Shown here piece after piece: positions 52,616 to 60,147 of a stretch of 64,000 bases of DNA. The notes beneath the pieces were generated by a model, which was not told where the DNA came from, did not search any database, and saw nothing but the letters and a program-made list of their open reading frames with translations. Source of the stretch: Gammaproteobacteria bacterium (lineage in GTDB: Bacteria; Pseudomonadota; Gammaproteobacteria; Enterobacterales; Alteromonadaceae); NCBI GenBank assembly GCA_018222985.1, contig JAAEZG010000001.1:329292-393291 (forward strand). Reading direction: 5' to 3'. How positions within the stretch are numbered: position 1 is the stretch's first letter; every line of letters begins with the position of its first letter. The position numbers were made by a program, and so were the translations under genes.

Positions 52616-55600
52616 GCTTGCACCTCCTGCGGCTTGGCTTGTTGCGCCATGTCTTGTAATTTACGCGACAGCTCCGACACCCGCGGCTTAATGCGTTTCA
52701 ACTGGCCTTTGTTAGGCAGCTCGGCATGGGACTCAATTAAATAGCGGTGTTTAAACAACAGCAACACGTCTGACTCGGGGTTCGGAAACGCACCCACAAT
52801 GTCGATATTGTTGTGGTTACAAGCATCAAACAGTTTCTCAACGTTGTGGTACGCCAAGGTGCCAATTTCATCAATGGGCCAGTGAATGGTCACGCCGGCC
52901 TGCTCGGGGCGCAGCAATCGCGTAAATGCCAACAAGAATTTGCACAAAATTAAGTACGCCATACCGTGGCTCGAAGAGTCCGTTAACTGACGGTCGTTGC
53001 GAATCACCACCGGCTCGCCGTTTTCAATCAGGTTCAGCTGTAGTTTAAGCAACGACTCAATACTGTATTCTTGGTTGGCTTTAATTAAATCAGCCACATC
53101 GCTTAGCTCGTCAAGGTATTCATCGGGCGGTATGGGCTCGCCCGAGGCCTGCCACTGGCGATAGTGGTAGGTCATTTCTTTTAGCGGCTTCCAGAAGCTC
53201 AACTCATCAATGGTCGAGCTAATTTTCACTTCCGCTTTGTCAATGCCATCTAGGTTCAGTTCATCGCCCACGGCCTGGGTTAAGCGACGACTGTAGTCAC
53301 TTACACGCTTGTGAATGTCATTGAAAACCGTAAAGAATTTTTCAAGATCCGTCCCAATGGTGCGGCCTTGCGCCAAAATTTGATGCTGTTTGGCTTCAAG
53401 CACATTCACCAATTCGCCAAGCTTGTGCACACGCGCTTGAATGTCAGGGGCTTCGCCTAAATCGGCAAACGATTTTTCTATAAAGCGCACCATTTCAAGA
53501 TCAGAGTCTTTACGTAGCTCCGCCTCAAGAGCGTTAATGGCGTCCTCCAATTTTTTGTCAGTTTTTTGCTTGTCATCAAGTAGCTGATTCGCCCGCGCAA
53601 TGCGTTCGCTCACATCGCCCTGCTCAAGCCCGCTCACGGTTTCCGCTGGCGGCTGTTGCGTTGCCACCGGCAAGTCAGCTAAACGCGAGGTTAAACTCGA
53701 CAAGCTTTGTACGTGCTTTTCGGCTTTTTCTAACCGCTCTTTCAACTTCTGCAACTGGGCGCTGTCCGCTTGCCGCTTGGCTTTGTAGTCCGCTTCATGG
53801 CGCTCAAGGGCGGCCGTGGCATCGCGCAATTGCTGCTTGGCCTGCTGCTCTGTTTGCAGCCATTGTGGGCGCAATTTCTCCCAAGTCACCTTGATAAACT
53901 GCTGATAATTTTGGAAGGTATCGCGCTGGCTTTCAGTATCACGAATATGCGCTTCAAGCGTGCCAATTTGCTGCTTAATGTGCTGCAGCTTTTTCTCATC
54001 AACACCCTGCTCGGCCAGTTTGGCACTAAACGCCTGCTCTGCTTCTTTAATTTGCTCTTTGGTGTTGGCCTGCTTACGTGAAAGCTCACTGTTTAAGTCG
54101 TCAATGGCGTCTTGCAAAATCTGAAGTTGCTCTTGAAACTCAGCGGTTTGCTCTAGCGCGCGGGCATGATGATCGGCTTCAAGCTCTTGCAGTGCGTCTT
54201 GGCGCTGTTGTTTGGCGTGGGTAAGTTGCTGCTGCAACTGCTCAAGACGCTCACGAATGGCCTTTTTACGCTCTTTATCCAGTTGCGCATGCTCATGGGC
54301 TAGGCGCTGCTTGTGGTCGCGCGCATAGGCCACATCGTTTTCAAAGCTTTTTTGTTGTTGCTGCGCCTGCTCAAAGGCTTGCTGTTGCTGCTTGGCTTCT
54401 TCAACCGCTTTGCCGAGTGCTTTTTCTGCAGCTTCTAGCTGAATTTTCTGGCGTTCCCACTGCTCAACGGCTTGCTCAAGCTGCTCTTGCAACCGCTCGT
54501 CGGTGAGCGCGTGCTCAGGCACCTCAATAGCCTGCAGATCAAGCTGCACGCCGAATAGGCTGTTTGCGGGTTGTTGCTCAGCTTCCGACTGCTCCGTAAC
54601 AACCAGCGGCGCCAAGTCGGTACGCTCAAGCAATGGCTCGGCCAATACACGGCCAAAGTTATGCTGCCAATTTTCGACATTCTGCGACAAGAACTGTCGC
54701 AAGCTACCCGCGGTAGGCTCTAAGCGCTTACGTAGCTGCTCAATAAACTGCTCGCCGTGCGCCACAGCACTGCGCGCCTCTTTGGCCTTCTGGTCGGCCT
54801 GCTCACGACCACGCAAGGCGGTGTTCAAGGCGTCTTGCTGCTTGCGCGTATGAGAGCGTTGATTGTCCAGCTGCTCTTGCGCCTTATCTAAACGTAATTC
54901 TGCCAAATTACGCTGCTCAATTTCTTCGCTATTGAGCATCGACAAATCTTGCTGCGCTCGCTTCGCGGCAAGCTCGTTCTGCAGCTTTTCTAACTGCTCG
55001 TCATATTGCGCACGCACCGTTTCTTGCGCGCGCTGCAGCTCTAAATTCATCGCCTTGGTGGCATCTAACTCATGCTGACGAACGGTATTTTGCTGCTGAT
55101 GTTTGTCGTTAATTTTGGCCTGAATTTTCTCTTTGGCTAGCTCTAGCTGCTGGGTCAGTTTCAACTTATGACTTTGCAATTCTTGCTCAGCCCCACGGTG
55201 CGCTTCCATCATCACCGTGTAATGCTGCTCTAGGCCCTGCAGCTCATCGCGCCGCTCTGGCAGTTGCTCAAGCTCACGGCCAATACGCTCAATGTCAGCC
55301 GCGCGGTAATCGTCATACTGGCGCTGCGCATCATCAAGCTGCTGTTGGCTTTTGTCTAAATCCGCTTGAGCATCGTTTTTCTTGTCACGCAAACTACCCC
55401 TGCGCTGCTCATAGGCCTCGTGCGCCTCGCTCATCGCCCGCTTTTGCGACTGAATGGCCTCTTCGGTGTCAGCTTTGTTGCGCTTTTGCGTGCTAAAATC
55501 GCTTTCGATTAAACCCTTTAAATGCCATAAAATAGCCAAGTTTCGCGATCGTTCGGCACTGTTTCGCTCAATATCAGCTAAAGATTGCTGCAGTTTCTCA

Positions 55601-56328
55601 ACCTTCATAAACTGCTTCATTTCGCGCAGCCAGCTACGAATTTTATCGCCCGTCATGGTATTCGCCGGGCGCTGATAGCCATCTTCTTCCAAAATAGCCG
55701 CCAACATACTCTTTAGCGTATCCATTTTGCCTTCTTTGGCATGCACCGCAGACACTAGCTTTTCCATATGGCGCAAATGATATTTGTCATGCGCTAAGCC
55801 ATAACGCGACGCCAACTGCCGATGCTTCAGGCTTTCACTGCGGTTGCTACGGTCGTTTTTAATGTCGTTCAGAATAATATTGCGGTATTCGGTGGTGTTG
55901 GAAATTTTGGCAGACATATCCACGCCACGCGCGCGCATTTCTTGCGCCCACTCGTTGTATTCGCGCGCCACCACGGTGTCTTTTTTCTCAATCAGGTAAT
56001 GCTCAGGCTGGTATGGCGCATCCACAAAACGGTAATCCACACCGTCGGCGCGCTTGGTGAGCACCACTTGCGCCACACCGTTTTGCGGGCGCTCGTACTC
56101 GTAAATGACATAGCTGTTTTTGTGCGGCAGGTAGTACTTATCGAAATTCAACCGGGTGCGCGGCACCACTTTGTTTGGCAGCTCGCCATAAAACACCGGG
56201 ATCATACGCTGCAGCGTGGTTTTGCCCGAGGCATTGCTGCCGCAAATGTTGGTATGACCGTCCAGATCCAACTCCACCACACCCGGCAAATGGCCGTGAA
56301 TCATGATAATTTTGAGTAGCTTCGCCAT
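52612..56328 (-). CDS. jetC: Wadjet subunit JetC (SMC/MukB-like ATPase)
   Basis: The protein has 1238 residues. Walker A is at residues 30-37 (GSNASGKT), within HTNICGSNASGKTTLQRMIP. Two long coiled coils (about 230-530 and 620-960, rich in Gln, Glu, Lys and Ala) flank a hinge-like stretch around NSLFGVQLDLQAIEVPEHAL. The second head half has the ABC signature SSSHGMAYLILCKFLLAF and Walker B GVTIHWPIDEIG. JetC is the loop-extruding motor that recognises small circular plasmids. It begins with GAAAGGAACAAG before the ATG. It is first in the operon here (C-B-A-D order). Confidence 0.93.
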   Translation of the reverse strand: MAKLLKIIMIHGHLPGVVELDLDGHTNICGSNASGKTTLQRMIPVFYGELPNKVVPRTRLNFDKYYLPHKNSYVIYEYERPQNGVAQVVLTKRADGVDYRFVDAPYQPEHYLIEKKDTVVAREYNEWAQEMRARGVDMSAKISNTTEYRNIILNDIKNDRSNRSESLKHRQLASRYGLAHDKYHLRHMEKLVSAVHAKEGKMDTLKSMLAAILEEDGYQRPANTMTGDKIRSWLREMKQFMKVEKLQQSLADIERNSAERSRNLAILWHLKGLIESDFSTQKRNKADTEEAIQSQKRAMSEAHEAYEQRRGSLRDKKNDAQADLDKSQQQLDDAQRQYDDYRAADIERIGRELEQLPERRDELQGLEQHYTVMMEAHRGAEQELQSHKLKLTQQLELAKEKIQAKINDKHQQQNTVRQHELDATKAMNLELQRAQETVRAQYDEQLEKLQNELAAKRAQQDLSMLNSEEIEQRNLAELRLDKAQEQLDNQRSHTRKQQDALNTALRGREQADQKAKEARSAVAHGEQFIEQLRKRLEPTAGSLRQFLSQNVENWQHNFGRVLAEPLLERTDLAPLVVTEQSEAEQQPANSLFGVQLDLQAIEVPEHALTDERLQEQLEQAVEQWERQKIQLEAAEKALGKAVEEAKQQQQAFEQAQQQQKSFENDVAYARDHKQRLAHEHAQLDKERKKAIRERLEQLQQQLTHAKQQRQDALQELEADHHARALEQTAEFQEQLQILQDAIDDLNSELSRKQANTKEQIKEAEQAFSAKLAEQGVDEKKLQHIKQQIGTLEAHIRDTESQRDTFQNYQQFIKVTWEKLRPQWLQTEQQAKQQLRDATAALERHEADYKAKRQADSAQLQKLKERLEKAEKHVQSLSSLTSRLADLPVATQQPPAETVSGLEQGDVSERIARANQLLDDKQKTDKKLEDAINALEAELRKDSDLEMVRFIEKSFADLGEAPDIQARVHKLGELVNVLEAKQHQILAQGRTIGTDLEKFFTVFNDIHKRVSDYSRRLTQAVGDELNLDGIDKAEVKISSTIDELSFWKPLKEMTYHYRQWQASGEPIPPDEYLDELSDVADLIKANQEYSIESLLKLQLNLIENGEPVVIRNDRQLTDSSSHGMAYLILCKFLLAFTRLLRPEQAGVTIHWPIDEIGTLAYHNVEKLFDACNHNNIDIVGAFPNPESDVLLLFKHRYLIESHAELPNKGQLKRIKPRVSELSRKLQDMAQQAKPQEVQA

Positions 56329-56385
56329 CTTGTTCCTTTCTTGGCACGTGTTCTTATGTAATGAATTCTTATGGAAAGGATAATA

Positions 56386-56820
56386 TCAGGGGCTTTGACG
56401 TGGGGCTACTGTTTGGAAAAGCTCATCACACAATTGCGGGTGCCTATCCAGTAACGACAGCAATAAACTCACTGCCTTTGGCGGCGCCAGCTCACCTTGC
56501 TCATAGCGCGAAAATGCATTTTTCCCACCACCAAATATAGTTCCTGCCTGTCGCTGGTTTAAGCCGATTTTTTTACGGATTTTTTTAATTTCATCGGGAC
56601 TAAGTATTCCCTCGACACGCGCCCGAAAAGTTTGAAGTTCGCGACGCGTTGCTTTTAAATGTTCAGGCTCCAAAATGGCTTCATCGCATGTGTCACAATA
56701 AATACCACGCTGTAAAATAAAGATCGACTGCCCTTGGAATTCGTACCGTTGCTTTTTCTCGTCTTCATGTAATTTCCCTTTGCCACAGAACGGACAGTTT
56801 TTTTCCGTGAATTCCGACAT
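56386..56820 (-). CDS. mqsA: MqsA-family antitoxin (zinc ribbon plus HTH), apparently without a working toxin
   Basis: This 144-residue protein has an N-terminal zinc-binding domain with CPFC (C9, C12) and YCDTCDEAIL. The C-terminal HTH-XRE domain has KIRKKIGLNQRQAGTIFGGG and NAFSRYEQGELAPPKAVSLL, as in E. coli MqsA. The ATG at 56820 follows AGGAGGT (56824-56830); the upstream in-frame extension overlaps the toxin frame and is not real. MqsA binds a palindromic operator through the HTH and neutralises MqsR. Its stop lies 57 bases before jetC on the same strand, so it may be co-transcribed with, or regulate, the Wadjet operon. Confidence 0.93.
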   Translation of the reverse strand: MSEFTEKNCPFCGKGKLHEDEKKQRYEFQGQSIFILQRGIYCDTCDEAILEPEHLKATRRELQTFRARVEGILSPDEIKKIRKKIGLNQRQAGTIFGGGKNAFSRYEQGELAPPKAVSLLLSLLDRHPQLCDELFQTVAPRQSP

Positions 56821-56834
56821 ATAACCTCCTTTAT

Positions 56835-57131
56835 TTACACGAGCTTGAAAGACACAACGATATACCCATAAAAGTCCTGAAACTTTATGTATAAGTACAG
56901 CCCCTGCCAATATGTTTTGTATACGTCTTGTTTACCTGCAGCAGGAATTTTTTTCGATGACATCGACTTGTAGAAGTCTCGTTTTTTTAGCTCTTGAATA
57001 ACTTCAATAACCTAGTAGTCGTCAAACCCTAGGCGAATTGCCGACTCTCTTGCTGTTCGAGTCATTCGTAGTTTGTCAACGCTATCAAAATGGTTTTTTA
57101 AAGCTGATAAGTCATATGAAGGGGCTTTCAC
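56835..57131 (-). pseudogene. mqsR: Broken MqsR-type toxin gene (in-frame amber codon)
   Basis: The frame from GTG 57131 to TAA 56835 has 98 codons, the exact MqsR length. It contains MqsR blocks: SYDLSALKNHFDSVDKLRMT at the start, TRTARESAIRLGFDDY, then VIQELKKRDFYKSM and a C-terminal YIVVSFKLV. Codon 40 (57012-57014) is TAG, so full-length toxin is not made. No other disruption is seen: the frame downstream is intact. It is spaced 14 bases from mqsA, in the usual mqsRA order. Either the toxin was inactivated recently or read-through occurs. Confidence 0.88.
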
Positions 57132-57135
57132 AAAT

Positions 57136-57152
57136 AACCCCTTAAAGGGGAA
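57136..57152 (-). promoter_or_regulatory. Palindrome at the start of mqsRA, likely MqsA operator
   Basis: CCCCTTAAAGGGG (57138-57150) with AA/TT flanks is a near-perfect palindrome that ends 7 bases before the GTG of the broken toxin. The E. coli MqsA operator is AACCT-N3-AGGTT; this has AACCCC-N5-GGGGAA. It also contains the toxin ribosome site, so binding could block translation as well. Confidence 0.6.
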
Positions 57153-57269
57153 TTATATGCATATTTAATATAAATTGCCATCCGTGGCCCTCAGAAAGTT
57201 TAGAAGGGCTAACAGGCTATTTATATTGATGGACGTGGTCAAACGTATCCTTTCGTAAGACTATTGCGC

Positions 57270-57773
57270 CTACAACTGCTGCAACATACCAACAAGCAAC
57301 TGCCCAACCGTTTGCACTTCGCTATGCAGCGAGTGATTGTCGTTAACCAGCACCAAACGTACGTTATGCTGACGCGCCCATGTAATGGCATTATCTACGG
57401 GCACCACATCGTCATGCCAGCCATGCACGGCCACAACTTGGCTGGCAACTGGGGCTGGGTAATTATTGGGGTAATCGGGCAAGCCAAACGCTGGAGCCAT
57501 CAACAACAAGCCATCGGGCTTTAATTGTGCCGACGCCATGGTGCTAACATAACCGCCCATGCTCGAGCCCACTAAAATCAAGCCATTGTGCGCAGGTAGC
57601 TCGGTATTCAGCAATATGTTCACGCGCTCGGTTGGGTCATAGGTTGACGTGTAATCCACGCTAATGGTCTGCGCGCCCTGCGCTTCAGCAATTTCTTGTA
57701 ATTTGCGAATTTTGCGGCCTTGCGGGCCGGTTTCTTTGCCGTGGCTGAATACCACGAGTGGTTTTGCTGGCAT
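57270..57773 (-). CDS. Alpha/beta-hydrolase family protein (YqiA/UPF0227-like)
   Basis: This 167-residue protein begins KPLVVFSHGKETGPQGRKIR. The nucleophile elbow is LVGSSMGGYVSTM (Ser in GSSMGG), the acid is in GWHDDVVPVD, and the catalytic His is in NDNHSLHSE. The small size matches YqiA-type esterases without a cap. The natural substrate is unknown. It lies between the mqsRA module and a remnant frame, transcribed leftward, and is the last gene before the AT-rich accessory block. Confidence 0.83.
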   Translation of the reverse strand: MPAKPLVVFSHGKETGPQGRKIRKLQEIAEAQGAQTISVDYTSTYDPTERVNILLNTELPAHNGLILVGSSMGGYVSTMASAQLKPDGLLLMAPAFGLPDYPNNYPAPVASQVVAVHGWHDDVVPVDNAITWARQHNVRLVLVNDNHSLHSEVQTVGQLLVGMLQQL

Positions 57774-57802
57774 GGGAAGTCCTTATCTCGTTAACGTTGT
57801 TC

Positions 57803-58027
57803 TCAATCTTTTTTCTTGCTGCCGTTTGCGTCCACTCCACCGTGTTCATGTGATTTCCTATCTATCATTGCTTGAACGTCATCCATAACGTTTTGATGTG
57901 AAATGTGATAAGGCCTGAGTTTTGTCGACGTATTACTAAACCGCAAACCAAATCCGACGATACTTATTTTGCCCTCTAAATAATGAGTATTGCGTCCGCT
58001 CTTAGTTTCAAAAAGCGATGTTTGACT
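57803..58027 (-). pseudogene. Remnant reading frame of unknown family
   Basis: A 74-codon open stretch without a good start ends at TGA 57803. It reads SGRNTHYLEGKISIVGFGLR followed by a lysine- and histidine-rich tail (KSHEHGGVDANGSKKKD). The composition looks protein-like rather than random. Its upstream end is stopped by TAG at 58028-58030 inside the 3' end of the PLD-like gene, with which it overlaps by 20 bases. It may be the C-terminal piece of a gene whose front was lost when the accessory DNA arrived. Confidence 0.45.
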
Positions 58028-58763
58028 CTATCATCGGTACTGAGTGCAAGAAGACAGCCTCTGCGGCTTTGCTGTCATCGATGATGAAACTTTGTTCTCG
58101 GTTCTTAAAAGTTCTATTCGACAGCCAGTTATGACTCCCGCAAACTACGCGACGTTTGTCAATTACCAACGCCTTTTGATGATTGTTAAATATCCCAACA
58201 GAGATTCCGGAGTGATTTTCTGAAAGCTTTTTTAATGATGTTAATGCTCTTTTTGCCGGACGTGAGACTTCGTGCACTCCATTCGAGTTTTCATAGCCAA
58301 AACCAATATAAATTTTTACACCCCGTTTCAGAGCATTTGACAAAGTTTCGATAAATCTTACATCAATTACTTTATCCGATATCCAACCAGAAAGAATCAT
58401 TACGCTGGAGTTTGCTCGTTCTATCTGCCTTAACATATAGTCATAATGAGATGAGTCGGACAGTAAACTAAATCGTCCTTCATCTTTTGCTTCAACGAGG
58501 GCTTGTTTGTCCTCCTCACGAAAACCTACCAACGCCTCCTTGAACGCAGTCAACTCACGACTTTGCTTTGTAAACACATCAACGGCTCGAAATGTCCCCC
58601 ATGCGGAGACTAACTGCAAAATAACGAGAGGACTATAGCTAAGCATCGCGAGAGTCCATAATGTCCAAAGCCCTGCTACCGCAGCACTAAGCATTCTAGA
58701 ACCAAAAAAATAGGCCGCCGCAGTCGTTCCTGCAACAAACAATTGCCAATAAATCACTTCCAC
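58008..58763 (-). CDS. Membrane-anchored PLD-like protein
   Basis: The protein has 251 residues. Two hydrophobic segments lie at the N terminus (VAGTTAAAYFFGSRMLSAAV and LWTLWTLAMLSYSPLVILQL). A PLD-like domain follows: SVMILSGWISDKVIDVRFIE, then the HKD-type motif HQKALVIDKRRVVCGSHNWL near residue 205 (H-x-K-x4-D, with GSHNW after it). Only one HKD motif is present, so an active enzyme would need to dimerise. The GTG start follows AGGAGG. It resembles phospholipase D-family nucleases and some defence effectors. Its end overlaps a remnant frame. Confidence 0.8.
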   Translation of the reverse strand: MEVIYWQLFVAGTTAAAYFFGSRMLSAAVAGLWTLWTLAMLSYSPLVILQLVSAWGTFRAVDVFTKQSRELTAFKEALVGFREEDKQALVEAKDEGRFSLLSDSSHYDYMLRQIERANSSVMILSGWISDKVIDVRFIETLSNALKRGVKIYIGFGYENSNGVHEVSRPAKRALTSLKKLSENHSGISVGIFNNHQKALVIDKRRVVCGSHNWLSNRTFKNREQSFIIDDSKAAEAVFLHSVPMIESNIAF

Positions 58764-59129
58764 GTCGCTCCTCCTATTTATTTAGTATCGCTTAGTTACA
58801 TAATTTGCAATGTCCTTTGCTAACCCGTTTTATGAATAATTGCAACTCTTAAGTTGCTAAGAAATCTATTAGTCTTTGAATTCTATTTATCAAGCAGAAA
58901 GTTTAAAATGCCATCGGTTCGAATTGTTATTCGATGCTAAATTAAAAATCGAAGCTTGGCGGGGTGACTACTGCTGAGGCCGAGCTCCTCGGAGCTTTAA
59001 ATAACCTGTCCCTTGGAGTTTGCACTGAGCTCCTATGTATCGAGAGTAGAAAAGCTGTCGACTCTTTATGCTTAACTGCGTAAACTGGAAACTACGCTTT
59101 GATATTGCGCGATGAACGGTCGATGAATT
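58764..59129. other. 366-base gap without recognised gene
   Basis: The AT-rich stretch separates the leftward PLD-like gene from the rightward YaaW-like gene, so promoters are expected. The only structure seen is a GC-rich palindromic knot at 58980-58996, where AGCTCC/GGAGCT and CCGAG/CTCGG overlap. No ribosome site of any strength precedes the YaaW-like start, and no further frame of note was found. Confidence 0.5.
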
Positions 59130-59894
59130 ATGCCTCTTACTTTACCCAAAATTCTTGAAAGTTTTGACTCAAAGGATCGAAGAAACCTTTGCACCCTCCT
59201 TGAGATTCCTCTTGAGTCCAACATAGAAGAAATCTCTTTACGATTCAAATGGCTTTATCATTCAAAAATTCGAGCCGAGACTGTTATTAAGCCAAAAAAT
59301 ATAGCTTCAAAGCTGAGAGCAAAATTGTCCAATACGCAGCATAGTGATGTAACAATTGATGACATCCTCGAAATCCCATATTACGACGAGCTAATTAGTA
59401 AAGCTTGTCAGCATTTAAAAGCATATGAGGAAAGCAAGCCTTTGGCCGACCTAGAACTATTTTTGTCTCAATCGGTAATTATTGCTGCGCTTCAAAAAAT
59501 GAGTCCATCGGAGCGAAAAACGTTTTTTGAAAGCCAAATCGACACCTCGGAATTGGCACGAATTGCGAACATCAATAATGGCAGCCTAACTGGACCGATA
59601 TCGACGGTTGCAATGCTCGGCATTGCACAGACATCTGGGTTTGCAGTTTTCGCAGCTTCAACGACGGCACTTGGATTTCTTACGCATGCTATTGGCATAA
59701 CATTGCCATTTGCGATCTATACCGGTATGACGAGCACTATAGCTGTACTGATTGGTCCTGCGGGGTGGCTCGCAGCTGGTCTGTGGGGTGCTTGGAAGCT
59801 AACGCAACCGACTTGGAAGAAGCTAATTCCACCGTTGGTGTATATTATTTCGGTCAGAAGCAGAATGCAGCTTAAGCAATTGAGCAAATTATGA
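59130..59894 (+). CDS. YaaW-like (DUF3944) protein
   Basis: This 254-residue protein has a helical N-terminal half with ILEIPYYDELISKACQHLKA, which resembles YaaW (related to the ubiquinol-cytochrome c chaperone-like group). The C-terminal third is Gly/Ala-rich and hydrophobic: STVAMLGIAQTSGFAVFAAS, LGFLTHAIGITLPFAIYTGM and IGPAGWLAAGLWGAWKLTQP. The hydrophobic hairpin pattern could insert in membranes, as in colicin-like or MACPF-free effectors, but that is speculative. It is the only rightward gene in the block from 57.8 kb on. The start has no good ribosome site. Confidence 0.65.
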   Translation: MPLTLPKILESFDSKDRRNLCTLLEIPLESNIEEISLRFKWLYHSKIRAETVIKPKNIASKLRAKLSNTQHSDVTIDDILEIPYYDELISKACQHLKAYEESKPLADLELFLSQSVIIAALQKMSPSERKTFFESQIDTSELARIANINNGSLTGPISTVAMLGIAQTSGFAVFAASTTALGFLTHAIGITLPFAIYTGMTSTIAVLIGPAGWLAAGLWGAWKLTQPTWKKLIPPLVYIISVRSRMQLKQLSKL

Positions 59895-60040
59895 GTTCTG
59901 AGACTCTAAATGATTAATTCCCCATTTGGTAGAGCCAAACATTAGTCAAAGGGTTTGCCTACTACAAACCCGCTTTAACAACGTAAATTATTGTATGCGA
60001 GAGGGCAAAGTTTGCGGAGGAAATAACTACCTTTCCTCGC

Positions 60041-60147
60041 TTGCAACGGACTGACTGCTTGGTGCCAATTGCGGACGTTCACGCGGTGCTCTGAGGCAAA
60101 TTTAGAGCCCAGCGTAAAACTTGCCTTTCAGCAGCGCTTTGTTATGC
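60041..60147 (-). repeat. attC-like site 2 (integron cassette recombination site, degenerate right core)
   Basis: Read on the minus strand, GCATAAC opens the site and contains the stop codon of the VRR-NUC-like gene. GCGCTGCTG then pairs partly with AAGCAGTC near the other end (CTGCT/AGCAG). It closes at GTTGCAA, which departs from the GTTRRRY consensus. The length of 107 equals the neighbouring site. The start CATAACAAAGCGC is nearly identical to CATAACAAGGCGC of site 1. A longer version ending at GTTAAAG (59972) is possible. Confidence 0.5.

Noticed and set aside
53600..55078. Many plus-strand open frames opposite jetC
   Set aside because: They arise from the Gln/Glu/Ala-rich coiled-coil codons read in reverse and have no family motifs or ribosome sites.
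56821..56910. Longer MqsA starting upstream (174 residues)
   Set aside because: The extra residues come from a different frame over the end of the toxin gene; AGGAGGT at 56824-56830 fixes the start at 56820.
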